From Vanessa cardui (lineage: Eukaryota > Arthropoda > Insecta > Lepidoptera > Nymphalidae): a stretch of 64,000 nt of DNA. How positions within the stretch are numbered: position 1 is the first letter of the stretch; every line of letters starts with the position of its first letter. Of the stretch, positions 36,890 to 46,794 are shown piece by piece. The position numbers and the translations under genes were made by a program. The stretch is from contig NC_061129.1 of assembly GCF_905220365.1 (NCBI RefSeq), forward strand, positions 1,922,803 through 1,986,802, given 5' to 3'. A model generated the notes under the pieces. The model did not search any database. It was not told the origin of the DNA and saw only the letters and a list, made by a program, of their open reading frames with translations.

Positions 36890-37138
36890 GGATATCATGA
36901 GATCACAATTAGGAAGAAAATTGTGTCCTTTGGGACTTCAGATCCAAGATAACATGGATTGAGACTCAACATCGAGGCCCATGTACTTGTACTTGCACAG
37001 CAAAACTAATCTGTATTCGATCTTAACCCATCCCGTATAACATTGAAGATATCAACTTGAAGTTTTTGCATAAGTATCTGACGGCTTCCAACAGTTTGAG
37101 TTTTCGTTAAAAAACAGCTCCACAGATGTAGGATTGCC

Positions 37139-40100
37139 TTACAAGCCGAGCGCCGGCACGGGCGCGTAGGACACGGGGCTGGGCGCGCACGCCTGCCGCA
37201 CGCTCATCTCCCAAGCGTCCAGCAGCTGCCCCACCGAGCAACTCTTCGGTAGCCTACACGAGAAAGATAGATATACGATTTTAGATACGCCACAACTGAT
37301 CAATTAACTGAACAATTGAACTGTATGACTTATTATCATTTTTGTTTAATAGCAATTAAATTATCAAAAAAAATGTGTGTTTTATTCTAAATAGGCTATT
37401 TGACTGGTTTTTAAAATCTATTTTATATTATTTATTAGCTGAGATGGCTCAGTGGTTAGAACGCGTGCATCTTAACCGATGATTGCGGGTTCAAACCCAG
37501 GCAAGCACCACTATATATATATGTGCTTAATTGTGTTTATAATTCATCTCATGCTCGGCGGTGAAGGAAAACATCGTGAGGAAACGTGCATGTGTCTAAT
37601 TTCATCGATATTCTGCCACATGTGCATTCCACCAACCCGCATTGGAACAGCGTGGTGGAATACGTTCCAAACCCTCTCCTTAATGGAAGAGGAGGCCTTA
37701 TCTCAGCAGTGGGAAATTTACAGGCTGTTACTTTACTTTACTCTTACTTTTTTTATATTATTTAGTAGAAGTTAAAGAACCCAGTAATAATTGTGTTTTT
37801 TAATTCTAGTAATTCCATATTTTAATAGCGCGCAAAAACATGGCGCTGCTATGAGGTCGGTGACGTCACTTTCCTGTATTTTTAATATGTTTTACATATA
37901 CTAGAAAAGCAAAGTTTACAAGGAAGTGACATCATCATAAGCCCGGGCAATCAGGAGCTTTTTGTGTCACGTGACAAACATTTGAAAATTTGCATTTTTA
38001 TTTATGGTATTTTTGAATAAATGAAGTATCATTTTCAATTTTCGTTAGTAAATAACCATTTTTAAACTCATAATATACACTGATTACAATAATTCACAAT
38101 TTATTTTTCGCATTGTCAAATAGGCTATCTCTTTTTGAAATGAATGTATAATGAACAATGAACATGAAACAACGCTCCTGATTGCCCGGGCTTATGATGA
38201 TGTCACTTTCTTGTAAACTTTGCTTTTCTAGTATATGTAAAACATATTAAAAATACAGGAAAGTGACGTCACCGACCCCATAGCAGCGCCATGTTTTTGT
38301 GCGCTATTAAAATATGGAATTACTAGAATTAAAAAAACACAATTATTACTGGGTTCATTATACATTGTTCATTGAACATGTGGGCGGGTATACCTGGCGC
38401 AGCGCGCGTCCATGGCGCGCTCGACGCGCGCGAGGAAGCAGTCGGCGGCGGCGGGCGCGGCGCTGCGCACGCGCAGGCGCGCCGGCGCGGCCGCCGGGTA
38501 GTCGCGCGGCACGGCCACGTGCACGGCGGGCACGCACGGCAGCCGCACGTCGTCCAGCTGAGCGATCAGCGAGATGGCGCCGCCGCCGCCCGACAGCTGC
38601 ATCGTCTCCAGCGACACCTGCGCCCAAAGGACTGAGTCAATACGCTCTTTTCGGTGCCAAACAGGACCAGAAATATACTGAGTCAATACGCTCTTTTCGG
38701 TGCCAAACAGGACCAGAAATATACTGAGTCAATACGCTCTTTTAGGGCAAATAGGACCAGAAATATTGACATGTAGTTAGTTACCTTGAACCTCGAATCT
38801 AATCTGGCGATCTCACCCTGCAGGACGTCTGGAATCTCCAGGGTAGGTTCGTCCAGTTTTGGCATTTTCTGAGGTGGTGGCGGAAGATTCCTGCGATCGA
38901 TACAACGCTTTAAAAATGTACTTTTTACAATATTAAAAAATATTTCAATAATAATCCTTAAGGATAATAATCAGTTTAGAAACGTTACTTGATCTCAGGC
39001 CCATTGAGCGCGTCAAGCGTGGAACCGAAAGTGCGTTTGAGCGTGTGATTGGCCAGCGGAGACTGGAGACAATTGTTCACGACCTCGAGCAGTGGGTTAA
39101 AGATTTGTTCCTGGAAATTATTTTGAGATTAGAAAACGTTTTTGAATTATTACATTAAATATTACACATCATCATTAATCCTTAAATATAAGTATATAAT
39201 ATCTTTCATAAAGGCTTTCATAATTAGTTTTAAATGAAAAATAATATCCAACGATGGCTTACCTTCCCAGCGGACGGCAGTCCCAAGCCGACGCCCTCGC
39301 TTCGCTTGAAATCCAGCTTCTCCAACACCACCTCGCATTTGATCAATGTCTCCAGAGGCATTCTTTTATTGGGATTCGACAAAATGTCCAAAAGGTTCTT
39401 CATTTTTGTCAGCTTCTCAACATCTGTAAGAAGCATAAAAAAGGCTTATTTGACTGTGTGTGAGCCGCGATGGCCCAGTGATTAGAACGCGTGCATCTTA
39501 ACCGATGATTGCGGGTTCAAACCCAGGCAAGCACCACTGAATATTCATGTGCTTAATTTGTATTTATAATTCATCTCATGCTCAGCAGAGAAGGAAAACA
39601 TTGTGAGAAAATCTGCATGTGTCTAATTTCATAGAAATTCTGCCACATGTGTATTCCACGGACCCGCATTGGATCAGCGTGGTGGAATAAGTTGCAAATC
39701 CTCTCCTCAAAAGGAGCGGAGGAATTAGCCCAGCAATGGGAAATTTATAGGCTGTTGTTGTTGTCGAGTGTAAACCACATGACGAGTCATTGGCATGAAG
39801 ACTGTAACTGTGTAAACCATATGGCAAGTTATTGGCATGAACAATGTACGGAACTCACTCTCGCCCTCGCTGACCATGCGCATGACCATCCGGCGCAAGG
39901 GCTCGATGTACTTGGACAGCTGGCGCACCTTCTCGCGGTAGGCGGCGTCCTCCCCCCCCGGCGACGCCACGCCCGCGCCCCCCGCGCCCGCGCCCGCCGG
40001 CGTGTTCAGCGACGACGACGGCGACGGCGACGCCACCATGCCCATGTTCACACTGCGTGCATATCAAATAACTTTGATAAAAAAAAATACATTTGTGAAA

Positions 40101-43100
40101 AAGGCGTATTATTCGATACAAGATTTTGTAGATGATAAAAAAAGCATGGAATCAATACCTGTTGACTTCCAGGCAGGATAATTTAATTTAATAATTGTAT
40201 TAACTTAAAAATTAACTAACATGACTGTATTTTTTTTAATGTTGAAAAAGAGTAACTACTGAGTTTCTTGCCGGTTCTTCTCGGTAGAATCTACTTTCCG
40301 AACCGGTGGTAGCTTCACTTAATTGTTAAATGACGATTCAAAAGTGCTTGTAAAAGCCCACTTGAATAAAGTATACTTTGATTTTGATTTTGATTTTGAA
40401 ACGAGCGCTCTATAGAAATCGATAAGGTCTTCAACGTTCTAAGCAGTAGCATCTTAGCTGTTATTTTATGTGAAGTTAAGTAAATTAAAGATCTGGGAAT
40501 ATGTCACTGCAAGACGTACAAGAACCAACCCTTATTCATGCTAGAATATATCAATGGGGTTTGGTCTACATAGTATATATATTCTGATATAAATATATGA
40601 TGATATGTTATTCATACATTCATATTTAAATATTAATATTTATATTGCTCAAGATAAATGAATAAATGAATATGAGACAACATCACATACATTACTCCGA
40701 TCCCAATGTAAGTAGCTGAAGCACTTGTGTTATGGAAATCAGAAGTAACGCCGGTACCACAAACACCCAGACCCAAGACAACATAGAAAACTAATGATAA
40801 TTTACATCGACTCGGCCGGGAATCGAACCCGGGACCTCAGAGTGGCGTACCTATGAAAACCGGTGTACACACCACTCGCCCATGGAGGTCGTTACGTAAA
40901 ATACAATGAGGCTTGGTCTATATAGAACATATATTAAGTATATATGTACTATATACCCCATATATATATTCTAATACAAATATATGATTTTTTCATACAA
41001 ATAGCAAGGTTTTATAAGGCAAGGTAGATATTTATAAAAATTCTAAGATGAAATATGCATATAAATTGTCTTACCGCTGTTGCGGTTGGTGGTGTGCAAG
41101 ATGATGACTGGCGGAGGGCGACGGGCTGCCACCGCTGCAAGCACCCAGACCACCTAGACCAGACAGGGGGGACGATAATGCGCCGCTTAATACTCCTCCT
41201 CCTATACACAATTTATATATAGTTACTGATAATTATCATAACTTATATAATTATGTCATTTAAATAAAACAAGTTATACCGGATTTGAATCGCGTATATT
41301 AATTATTTTTGGCATCCCGACGCTTCGAGCACTTTACAGCGTTCGTGGTCACGGGTAGACTAAGTATAGGTAGTCCAGTAGGGTAGGCTTAGTCTACCCG
41401 TGACCACGAACGCTGTAAAGTGCTCGAAACGTTGTGTAATAATCGCGAAAATTTAAGACAACACTATAATTATGTCAGTTGATCGGATTGGCCGTAAATG
41501 TATATTTTAAATACCATATTATTTAATAAAATATTATTCGATTTCTTTATTTTATTTCCTCGTAGTATAATAGTAGTTTCTTATAGATATAATATCTTAG
41601 CCTTAAAGTATAAAATATTATGAAAAGATCATATTATTATTACCATATAACATATTACCTGTGGAAAGGCTTTCTGCTATAGTTGGGTAACTCATACTCA
41701 CCAGTAATTCTATCTACCCAGTATTAATGGCGAATAAGTCAGTGCTATGCAACAAAACATAGTAAATAAGTTGACAGTTCACTGACAACATAAAATTAAT
41801 TTGAAATTTTGATAAACATGTTAACATACCCGTATTATGTAATAATATAAGACTTGTTCCTGTTTTGGTTAATAAAAGGGCCATTAACCCCACTCACCCA
41901 TGGATACAGGGCTTGGACCTGGCATGTTAGGTGATGAAGCAGAGGGTGACGGGCTTTGTCTCAAGAACTGGTTATGAGGTGGTGCCCGAGGGGCATATCC
42001 AGCTCCCATCACCACCTCCTTACCCTGTCCACGATGCATCTGCTGCAGCATGTTGATGTTTACAAGCTGATTGTTGCCCATACCACCCACTGGAATGGTA
42101 TTACAAATAATATTTATAACACTGTTATAAATACTGGTATCAAATTAAATTCAATATGTCTTATGTTATAATTACGAAAACATTTAAAAAAAAGAAAGAT
42201 CTCGTTGAAGAGAATTGTTATGAAATTTATAAATATGTATTTAACAACAGAACTGTTCACTCATTTAATGAGAAATACTCACACATGACCTTTTCCGAAA
42301 AATATTACATAATTAGGTGATTTTAACATGAATATAAGAGTTATTATTAATTTACTGTAGAAATATAAAGTTCACCCAGAGACTTCAATACTTACCCATT
42401 TGGTTAGGCATTTGTCCTTGCATTTGATTAGGGGCCATTTGTCCCCCCATTCCACCGACAACTTGATTGCATTGCATCTGCCCCACCATTGTATTAACGC
42501 CTGGCATTGGAACTTGCATGGTGTTTGACATGGACATGTTGGGTATCATCTGCCCCTGCATTCCTGACGCATTCAACTGATTCTGCAGCTGACTTCCCAA
42601 GGTATTCCCCATGTTCATCCCCCCCACCATATTACCACCCATTTGTCCTTGATTACTGACCATTCCCAGTTTATTTTGCAGTTGCATATTGATTTGTGGT
42701 CTCTGATTTAGTGTTTGGAGTAAGTTTGTAGCTGTTTGAGCTTGTGGACCCTGAGATACAATGGGGCCTTGTTGGTTCATCTGTCCTTGCATTCCTGCCA
42801 TACCTGGGTTTGGGCCTAAAACTCCCTGTTGCATCTGCCCTTGACCCATTGTCATCATTTGATTTCTTGTCCCCTGGGAGGCCATATTTTGTAATGCATT
42901 TATTGGGTCTGTAGCCATACCAGGCTGGCTGTTAGGACCTTGTTGTTGTTGGCCTTGCTGATTTTGTACTTGGTTACTGGCACCTGGCTGATTTTGGTTA
43001 GGACCTTGCATGTTTGGGGCGCCTTGATTTGGTTTCGATTGAGCTAAGAGTAAAGTAATAGATTTAAAAATGTGAAACATTATTATATATACTTTTTTTA

Positions 43101-43649
43101 GGTACTTTGCAATGGGGATTACAAGATCTAGACTATTCAACATTATTGAATAATAAAAGCATTACGTCCACTGGTATGAATGGCCAAGAAATCTATACTT
43201 ACACATCTCCCTCACGTGCAGGATGAGTTTTGCAACCATATTCATATACTCCTCACGATTCTTAGCCTTCATGAAAACATGATTTTCCATTTCATTACTG
43301 TTCCTTGCTACCTGCATTCCCGACCTCTGGATAACCTCTTCACTGCAATTGGATGCAAAAATTATTATAATTAAGCTTTGTTTATCAACCGAACATTAAA
43401 ATTTGGTAAAGAACTCAGACTATAGGTGCATCTATGGTAAGTTACAAAATTTACAATGAAACATTGAGAGCATATACACCCTAGTTTTAAATTTATCATG
43501 GTGAAAGGAATAGGAGTAAAAGTTTCTCGAGACAATAAGACTAAATTGTAAATTACAACTTACATCTTTGATACAACAGTTTGTCTAACGCTTTGAGTCC
43601 TCCAGTTATTATCATCCGAACCCATTGCGCTAAATTTTAAGTTATCCAT
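37139..43649 (-). CDS. MED15: Mediator complex subunit 15, 11 exons, complete
   Basis: A tail-module subunit of Mediator that links activators to RNA polymerase II in the nucleus. Exons in transcript order: 43649-43564, 43342-43203, 43043-42396, 42089-41898, 41201-41075, 40052-39859, 39423-39263, 39110-38989, 38890-38785, 38617-38394, 37253-37139. All phases fit, giving 704 aa. Residues 1-75 are the KIX domain (NNWRTQSVRQTVVSKIEEVI, NREEYMNMVAKLILHV). Residues 76-355 are low-complexity Gln/Asn/Met/Gly-rich, as in all MED15 proteins. The C-terminal half holds the conserved core, including AYREKVRQLSKYIEPLRRM, MKNLLDILSNPNKRMPLETL and the KCSVGQLLDAWEM-like end (here KSCSVGQLLDAWEMSVRQAC). Exons 1-4 have ordinary base composition while exons 6, 10 and 11 are very GC-rich. 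Introns contain SINEs, a tandem repeat, a fold-back repeat and inverted MITEs. It is head to head with the Iwr1 gene. Confidence 0.95.
37391..38128. mobile_element. TIR element copy 2 (MITE) with nested SINE, MED15 intron 10
   Basis: Ends are ATAGGCTATTTGAC (37391) and GTCAAATAGGCTAT (38128). Without the SINE inserted at 37435-37751 it is about 420 bp, similar to copy 1 at 32237-32680. It carries a full GGTGACGTCACT (CRE-like) and a CACGTGAC (E-box) that copy 1 has partly lost. It has no ORF. Confidence 0.75.
37435..37751 (+). repeat. SINE family A copy nested in the MITE
   Basis: Plus-strand, nearly full-length copy with A-box GATGGCTCAGTGGTTAGAAC and B-box GGGTTCAAACCC, ending in TTACTTTACTTTACTC. 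It is flanked by the direct repeat TTTATATTATTTA (37422-37434 and 37752-37764). That is a 13-bp target duplication of the sort made by LINE-driven insertion. The same bases occur once in MITE copy 1, which confirms the insertion point. Confidence 0.9.
38174..38355. repeat. inverted partial MITE copy facing 37777-37958
   Basis: This ~182-bp stretch is the reverse complement of 37777-37958 with very few mismatches (GCTCCTGATTGCCCGGGCTT ... TTATTACTGGGTTC). The two arms are separated by about 215 bases and both lie in MED15 intron 10, the right arm ending only about 38 bases from exon 10. A transcript of this intron could fold into a long double-stranded hairpin. Confidence 0.85.
38631..38766. 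repeat. 46-bp tandem repeat, three copies, at the MED15 exon 10 acceptor
   Basis: Copies at 38631-38676 and 38677-38722 are identical; 38723-38766 is slightly diverged. Each unit runs from ACTGAGTCAATACGCTCTTT to GGACCAGAAATAT. The first copy begins about 10 bases upstream of the exon 10 acceptor (38618-38620, minus strand). On the transcript strand each unit carries TATTGACTCAGT, a plausible branch-site sequence and also an AP-1-like TGACTCA. Confidence 0.9.
39461..39764 (+). repeat. SINE family A copy, MED15 intron 6
   Basis: Plus-strand copy with A-box GATGGCCCAGTGATTAGAAC and B-box GGGTTCAAACCC, ending GGCTGTTGTTGTTG. It lies between MED15 exons 6 and 7, opposite to the gene's direction. 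Two ~42-bp direct repeats (GTAAACCA(C/T)ATG...ATTGGCATGAA) follow at about 39770-39845. Confidence 0.85.
40100..40396 (-). repeat. interspersed repeat family B copy with (TTTTGA)n tail, MED15 intron 5
   Basis: Reverse-oriented copy: GGCGTATTATTCGATACAAG, CCTGTTGACTTCCAGGCAGG, AAAGAGTAACTACTGAGTTT, AAGTGCTTGTAAAAGCCCAC, followed by TTTGATTTTGATTTTGATTT. It is one of the better preserved copies. Confidence 0.8.
40668..40892 (-). repeat. SINE family C copy, MED15 intron 5
   Basis: Minus-strand copy nearly identical to 29722-29947, with tRNA-like boxes at its right end (B-box GGTTCGATTCCC) and TATTCATTTATTC at its left end. Confidence 0.85.
41324..41428. repeat. fold-back element with perfect 41-bp arms, MED15 intron 4
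   Basis: The left arm 41324-41364 begins TTCGAGCACTTTACAGCGTT. The right arm 41388-41428 is its exact reverse complement, with a 23-base spacer. The match continues with one mismatch outside the arms (ACGCTTC against GAAACGT). It could be the core of a small fold-back transposon. Confidence 0.9.
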
Positions 43650-44161
43650 GATGAAAGGAACCTTGTTTCTCACAAATAAATTACAATACTTATCAAACAA
43701 GAAACTGGTAATATTTTTATAATAACGCGACAATCACGAAAGCGACGCACAATATTGGATAATTAATTTGTCAATGTCATATGAACTTGTCAACAGTGTT
43801 GCCCGTGATTAGGATATATGGATAAGTATATTTTCAATTTCTATTTTTCGCACTAATGTAAAAGTATATTAATTAAACAAAAATATTTGAAATATTTGTA
43901 ATATTTTATACTTTGTTAAACTTGTAAATATTATTTTCTTGGAATATTGTTAAGGTAAGAATACAGAAATCTAAAAAAATATAAAAATTGGCACTTGGCA
44001 TCATTATAATAAATGTCAGGCTCAAGTTTAACTTGTTCAACAACAAAACATGAAAACAATTTAACTATAACCGATAACGTTTTGGGCTAAGATAAACGGT
44101 ATCCAATTTAATTTTCGTAGTGTCTATTACGTTAACTCTATAAAAAAGCATTTTTACAATT
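43650..44161. promoter_or_regulatory. shared upstream region of MED15 and Iwr1 genes
   Basis: Only 512 bases separate the two divergent start codons, so both 5' UTRs and promoters must fit here if neither gene has an upstream noncoding exon. The region is AT-rich with no TATA box that clearly serves either gene. I cannot place start sites. Confidence 0.55.
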
Positions 44162-46461
44162 ATGTCTACTTCCACCGTTTTGCGAGTAAAACGTCGGCTC
44201 GAAGATAATCCACAAGATGCTTTAGTGCTTATGTGTAAAAGAAAGAAAACAAATTCCGATGAGATTGCTCCTTCGCTATTCGTATTCCGAGGTAGTGTGG
44301 AAAATCAGGTGGGTATTATTTATATTCAAAACAGACAGAAATTGTATTGTAGACAGGAATTGTATGCTTCAAATAATTTAAGGTATTTATGCTTCATTAT
44401 AGAGACCACATGGATTTACATTGACAGAATGTGTGTTTTTATAGGAACCTACACACGTAAAGAATATTGTCCCAAATAATGTAACATTCAAAACATCTAG
44501 TAATGTCAGTGATATAATTAAGAAAATACGTAAAGAGAGAAAAGACGTAGCTGCTGAAAATCGGTATGAAGTTGTCAATTGCAGCAGAGGTTTAAAAGAC
44601 GAGACTGACGACGATAATTACGATTTAGTTGATTTACAAAAAAAGGATGTACAAGAGAATGAGAAATACATGTATGATCTTTACACACCGGCCAAAGAAG
44701 ATTTTGATATTTCCATGTTGGATAATCTAGTCAGGTAGGACTATTTTCACTATAAATGAGAGTTAGGTTATAATGGTTATACTTATTTGTAAATTGTGTC
44801 AAAATATCTCTATTTGACTACATGGAACATAATTTATATCAATATTAAGGAAGTGTCTATAGCTTATATGATTTTAACCATTTGACATATTAATGTAAAA
44901 TATTTAAAAATACATGCAAGGTACTGTTGCTTTACATTACATATAATAAATTAATTAATTATTTATTTAATATACCTCTCAAAATGTTTGAAGTATTTTG
45001 TCCATTGTTCGATCCAAATTCAATAGTTTCTCTGTAGTTCTAAATTCTTAACCTTTTAAAACTTTATTTAAGATTGGAAAGCAATAATTTGAACTACAAT
45101 TATTTGGTGTCAATGATGTATCTGAAGTCCATAATATTTTCAAAACATTTGTTCATTTATTCCATTCTTATTTTTGTTTATAATATGTTTATAAATTTAA
45201 CAGTCATTTATTTATTTTTTATTTCAGTATTGAAGATTATGAGACCAATTTGATATTTGGGTCATATAGAGATAATGGCTTAGCAGATTCAGATGAGGAT
45301 GACAGTGAAGATTCAAATGCAGAAAATGACTGGCGGAATGACTATCCAGATTCTGATCCCAGCAGCCTCGATGAGGAGGATATGATTAAAGCTGTAGAGA
45401 ATTGTAACTTAGGTAAACTTAACACTACAAATATAGTAGTCTATGTAAAATGACAATTTAAAAGTGCTTGTAAAAGCCTACTTAAAGAAAGTATATATTA
45501 ATTTTGATTTTTGAAGCATATATTCAAAAATCAAAATTAATTACATTTTATTTATTATAGTATAAACATTTGTTTTTTTGTGTTGAAGTGGAGGAGGATA
45601 TTAAATATTCTTTTTTGAATGTTTTGAACATTTTCTAGGATAATATTGCTACCAACATAGGTTGACCTATTAATGTAAACCTATAATTTCATGTCATGCA
45701 ATTTGATAATACAATACAGGGGTATTATTATACTCTATAAACACTTCTTGAATAATAAATCTTTATTTGTAATAACTTAATCAATATTACAGTTACAATT
45801 TAATGTCACAATGGTTAATTCCTCTTTTCTGCAGTAATTAGAAATCAAAAATCAAAATCAAAATAAACTTTATTCAAGTAGGCTTTTACAAGCACTTTTG
45901 AATCATCATTTAACAGTTAAGTGAAGCTACCACAGGTTCGGAAAGTAGATTTTACCGTGAAGAACCGGCAAGAAACTCAGTAGTTACTCTTTCTTAACAT
46001 TCAAAAAATACAAAGTCATGTTAGTTAATACAATTATTTAAATTAAAATATCCTGCCTGGAAGTCAACAGGTATTAATTCCACACTTTTTTATCATCCGC
46101 AAAATCTTGTATCGAATGTGCACATATATGAAATATAAATTTTATTTGTAATTGTTCTGTAATTATTATTACAGAGGATGAACTGTCTAGCGACACAGGG
46201 GAGGATAAGATATACGATGAACCACCAGATTTATTTAATGAAGATGTTAAACGTTATGGCGCTGCTTATGCTAAATATAAGGCCAAAGTTCTAGCAGAAC
46301 AGGCAGGTCTGTCTGATAGTAGGAATTTCGTACACAGTAATCTCGTTGAGGAAACACTGGGATATAAAGATGACAGCGATGAAGGATTCTATTACGGTCA
46401 GGAAGAAGACTCTGAGCAGTTCAGAGAACAATATGCAGATGAATCGTCAGACCCAGACTAA
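44162..46461 (+). CDS. Iwr1/SLC7A6OS-type RNA polymerase II nuclear import factor, four exons, complete
   Basis: Iwr1 proteins bind assembled RNA polymerase II and carry it into the nucleus. Exons are 44162-44308, 44445-44734, 45228-45412 and 46175-46461, with matching phases and GT/AG borders, giving 302 aa. The N-terminus VLRVKRRLEDNPQDALVL followed by basic CKRKK is the classic start of this family and includes a likely nuclear signal. Residues about 50-146 contain VSDIIKKIRKERK and the conserved YDLYT motif. Then come the EDYETNLIFGSYRD region, a strongly acidic Asp/Glu/Ser stretch with NDWRNDYPDS, and an acidic C-terminus with GYKDDSDEGFYYGQ. The function is from the family, not shown here. 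Intron 3 carries two family B repeat pieces. The gene is head to head with MED15, and an RTE-like repeat tail follows the stop. Confidence 0.92.
45447..45500 (-). repeat. short family B end fragment, Iwr1 intron 3
   Basis: The piece ATGACAATTTAAAAGTGCTTG ... GTAAAAGCCTACTTAAAGAA matches the terminal ~50 bases of family B. It is opposite in direction to the larger copy 350 bases downstream. Confidence 0.6.
45847..46115 (+). repeat. interspersed repeat family B copy, Iwr1 intron 3
   Basis: Nearly full copy from ATCAAAATCAAAATAAACTT via AAGCACTTTTGAATCATCAT, AAGAACCGGCAAGAAACTCA and CTGCCTGGAAGTCAACAGGT to GCAAAATCTTGTATCGAAT. It ends about 60 bases before exon 4. Confidence 0.8.
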
Positions 46462-46599
46462 AATTGAAATTACACCTATTTTAATGATTTATAAGATTAA
46501 ATTTTTTATATATAATGCATTCGTTTTTCTTTAATGCTAAACAATGTCACCATTAGGGAATTGTTTTCTGCAAATTAGGAAAATATAGGATTCTCCCTT

Positions 46600-46792
46600 T
46601 GATTGGGTTGTCTGGAAGAGATGGCTAAAAAGCCATAAGTCCGCCCATTGTACAACACTTTTAATGTACTTCTTTTGTTTTGTTTTTTTTTTTAATTCAT
46701 TTTTTTTTGTATTTTATTAATTTTATGTTACTTTCTTTTTTGTTTCTGTTTGTGGTGTGCAATAAAGAATTATAAATAAAATAAAAAAAAAA
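46600..46792 (+). mobile_element. RTE-like non-LTR retrotransposon 3' tail
   Basis: The sequence GGTTGTCTGGAAGAGATGGC, a small stem with AAAAAGCCATAAGTCCGCCC, TTGTACAACACTTTTAATG, a long T-rich stretch, then GTGTGCAATAAAGAATTATAAATAAAAT and poly-A is the usual 3' end of lepidopteran RTE-type LINEs and their SINEs. Assignment rests on my memory of that pattern. It begins about 140 bases after the Iwr1 stop. Confidence 0.55.
46761..46780 (+). terminator. candidate Iwr1 poly(A) signals within the repeat tail
   Basis: AATAAA occurs at 46761-46766 and 46775-46780, about 300 bases past the Iwr1 stop. I see no canonical hexamer between the stop and this point, so the mobile-element tail probably ends the Iwr1 transcript. 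This is an inference. Confidence 0.45.
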
Positions 46793-46794
46793 TA

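Larger units (their letters stand above)
31464..37138. other. spacer between the convergent TRIM45 and MED15 3' ends
   Basis: The two genes converge here, so the flanks are 3' UTRs. A plus-strand AATAAA at 31982-31987 may end TRIM45 transcripts, and a reverse-strand AATAAA at 36884-36889 may end MED15 transcripts. In between I find a TIR element (32237-32680), a SINE A copy (32988-33280), a (TG)n microsatellite at about 36141-36167 and otherwise AT-rich DNA. No coding exon is supported. Confidence 0.6.

Noticed and set aside
38314..38727. Long plus-strand frame full of Arg/Ala
   Set aside because: It is the antisense shadow of GC-rich MED15 exon 10 and runs on into the 46-bp tandem repeat.
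39647..40135. 162-residue plus-strand frame
   Set aside because: It starts in a SINE and continues antisense through MED15 exon 6; no independent gene features.
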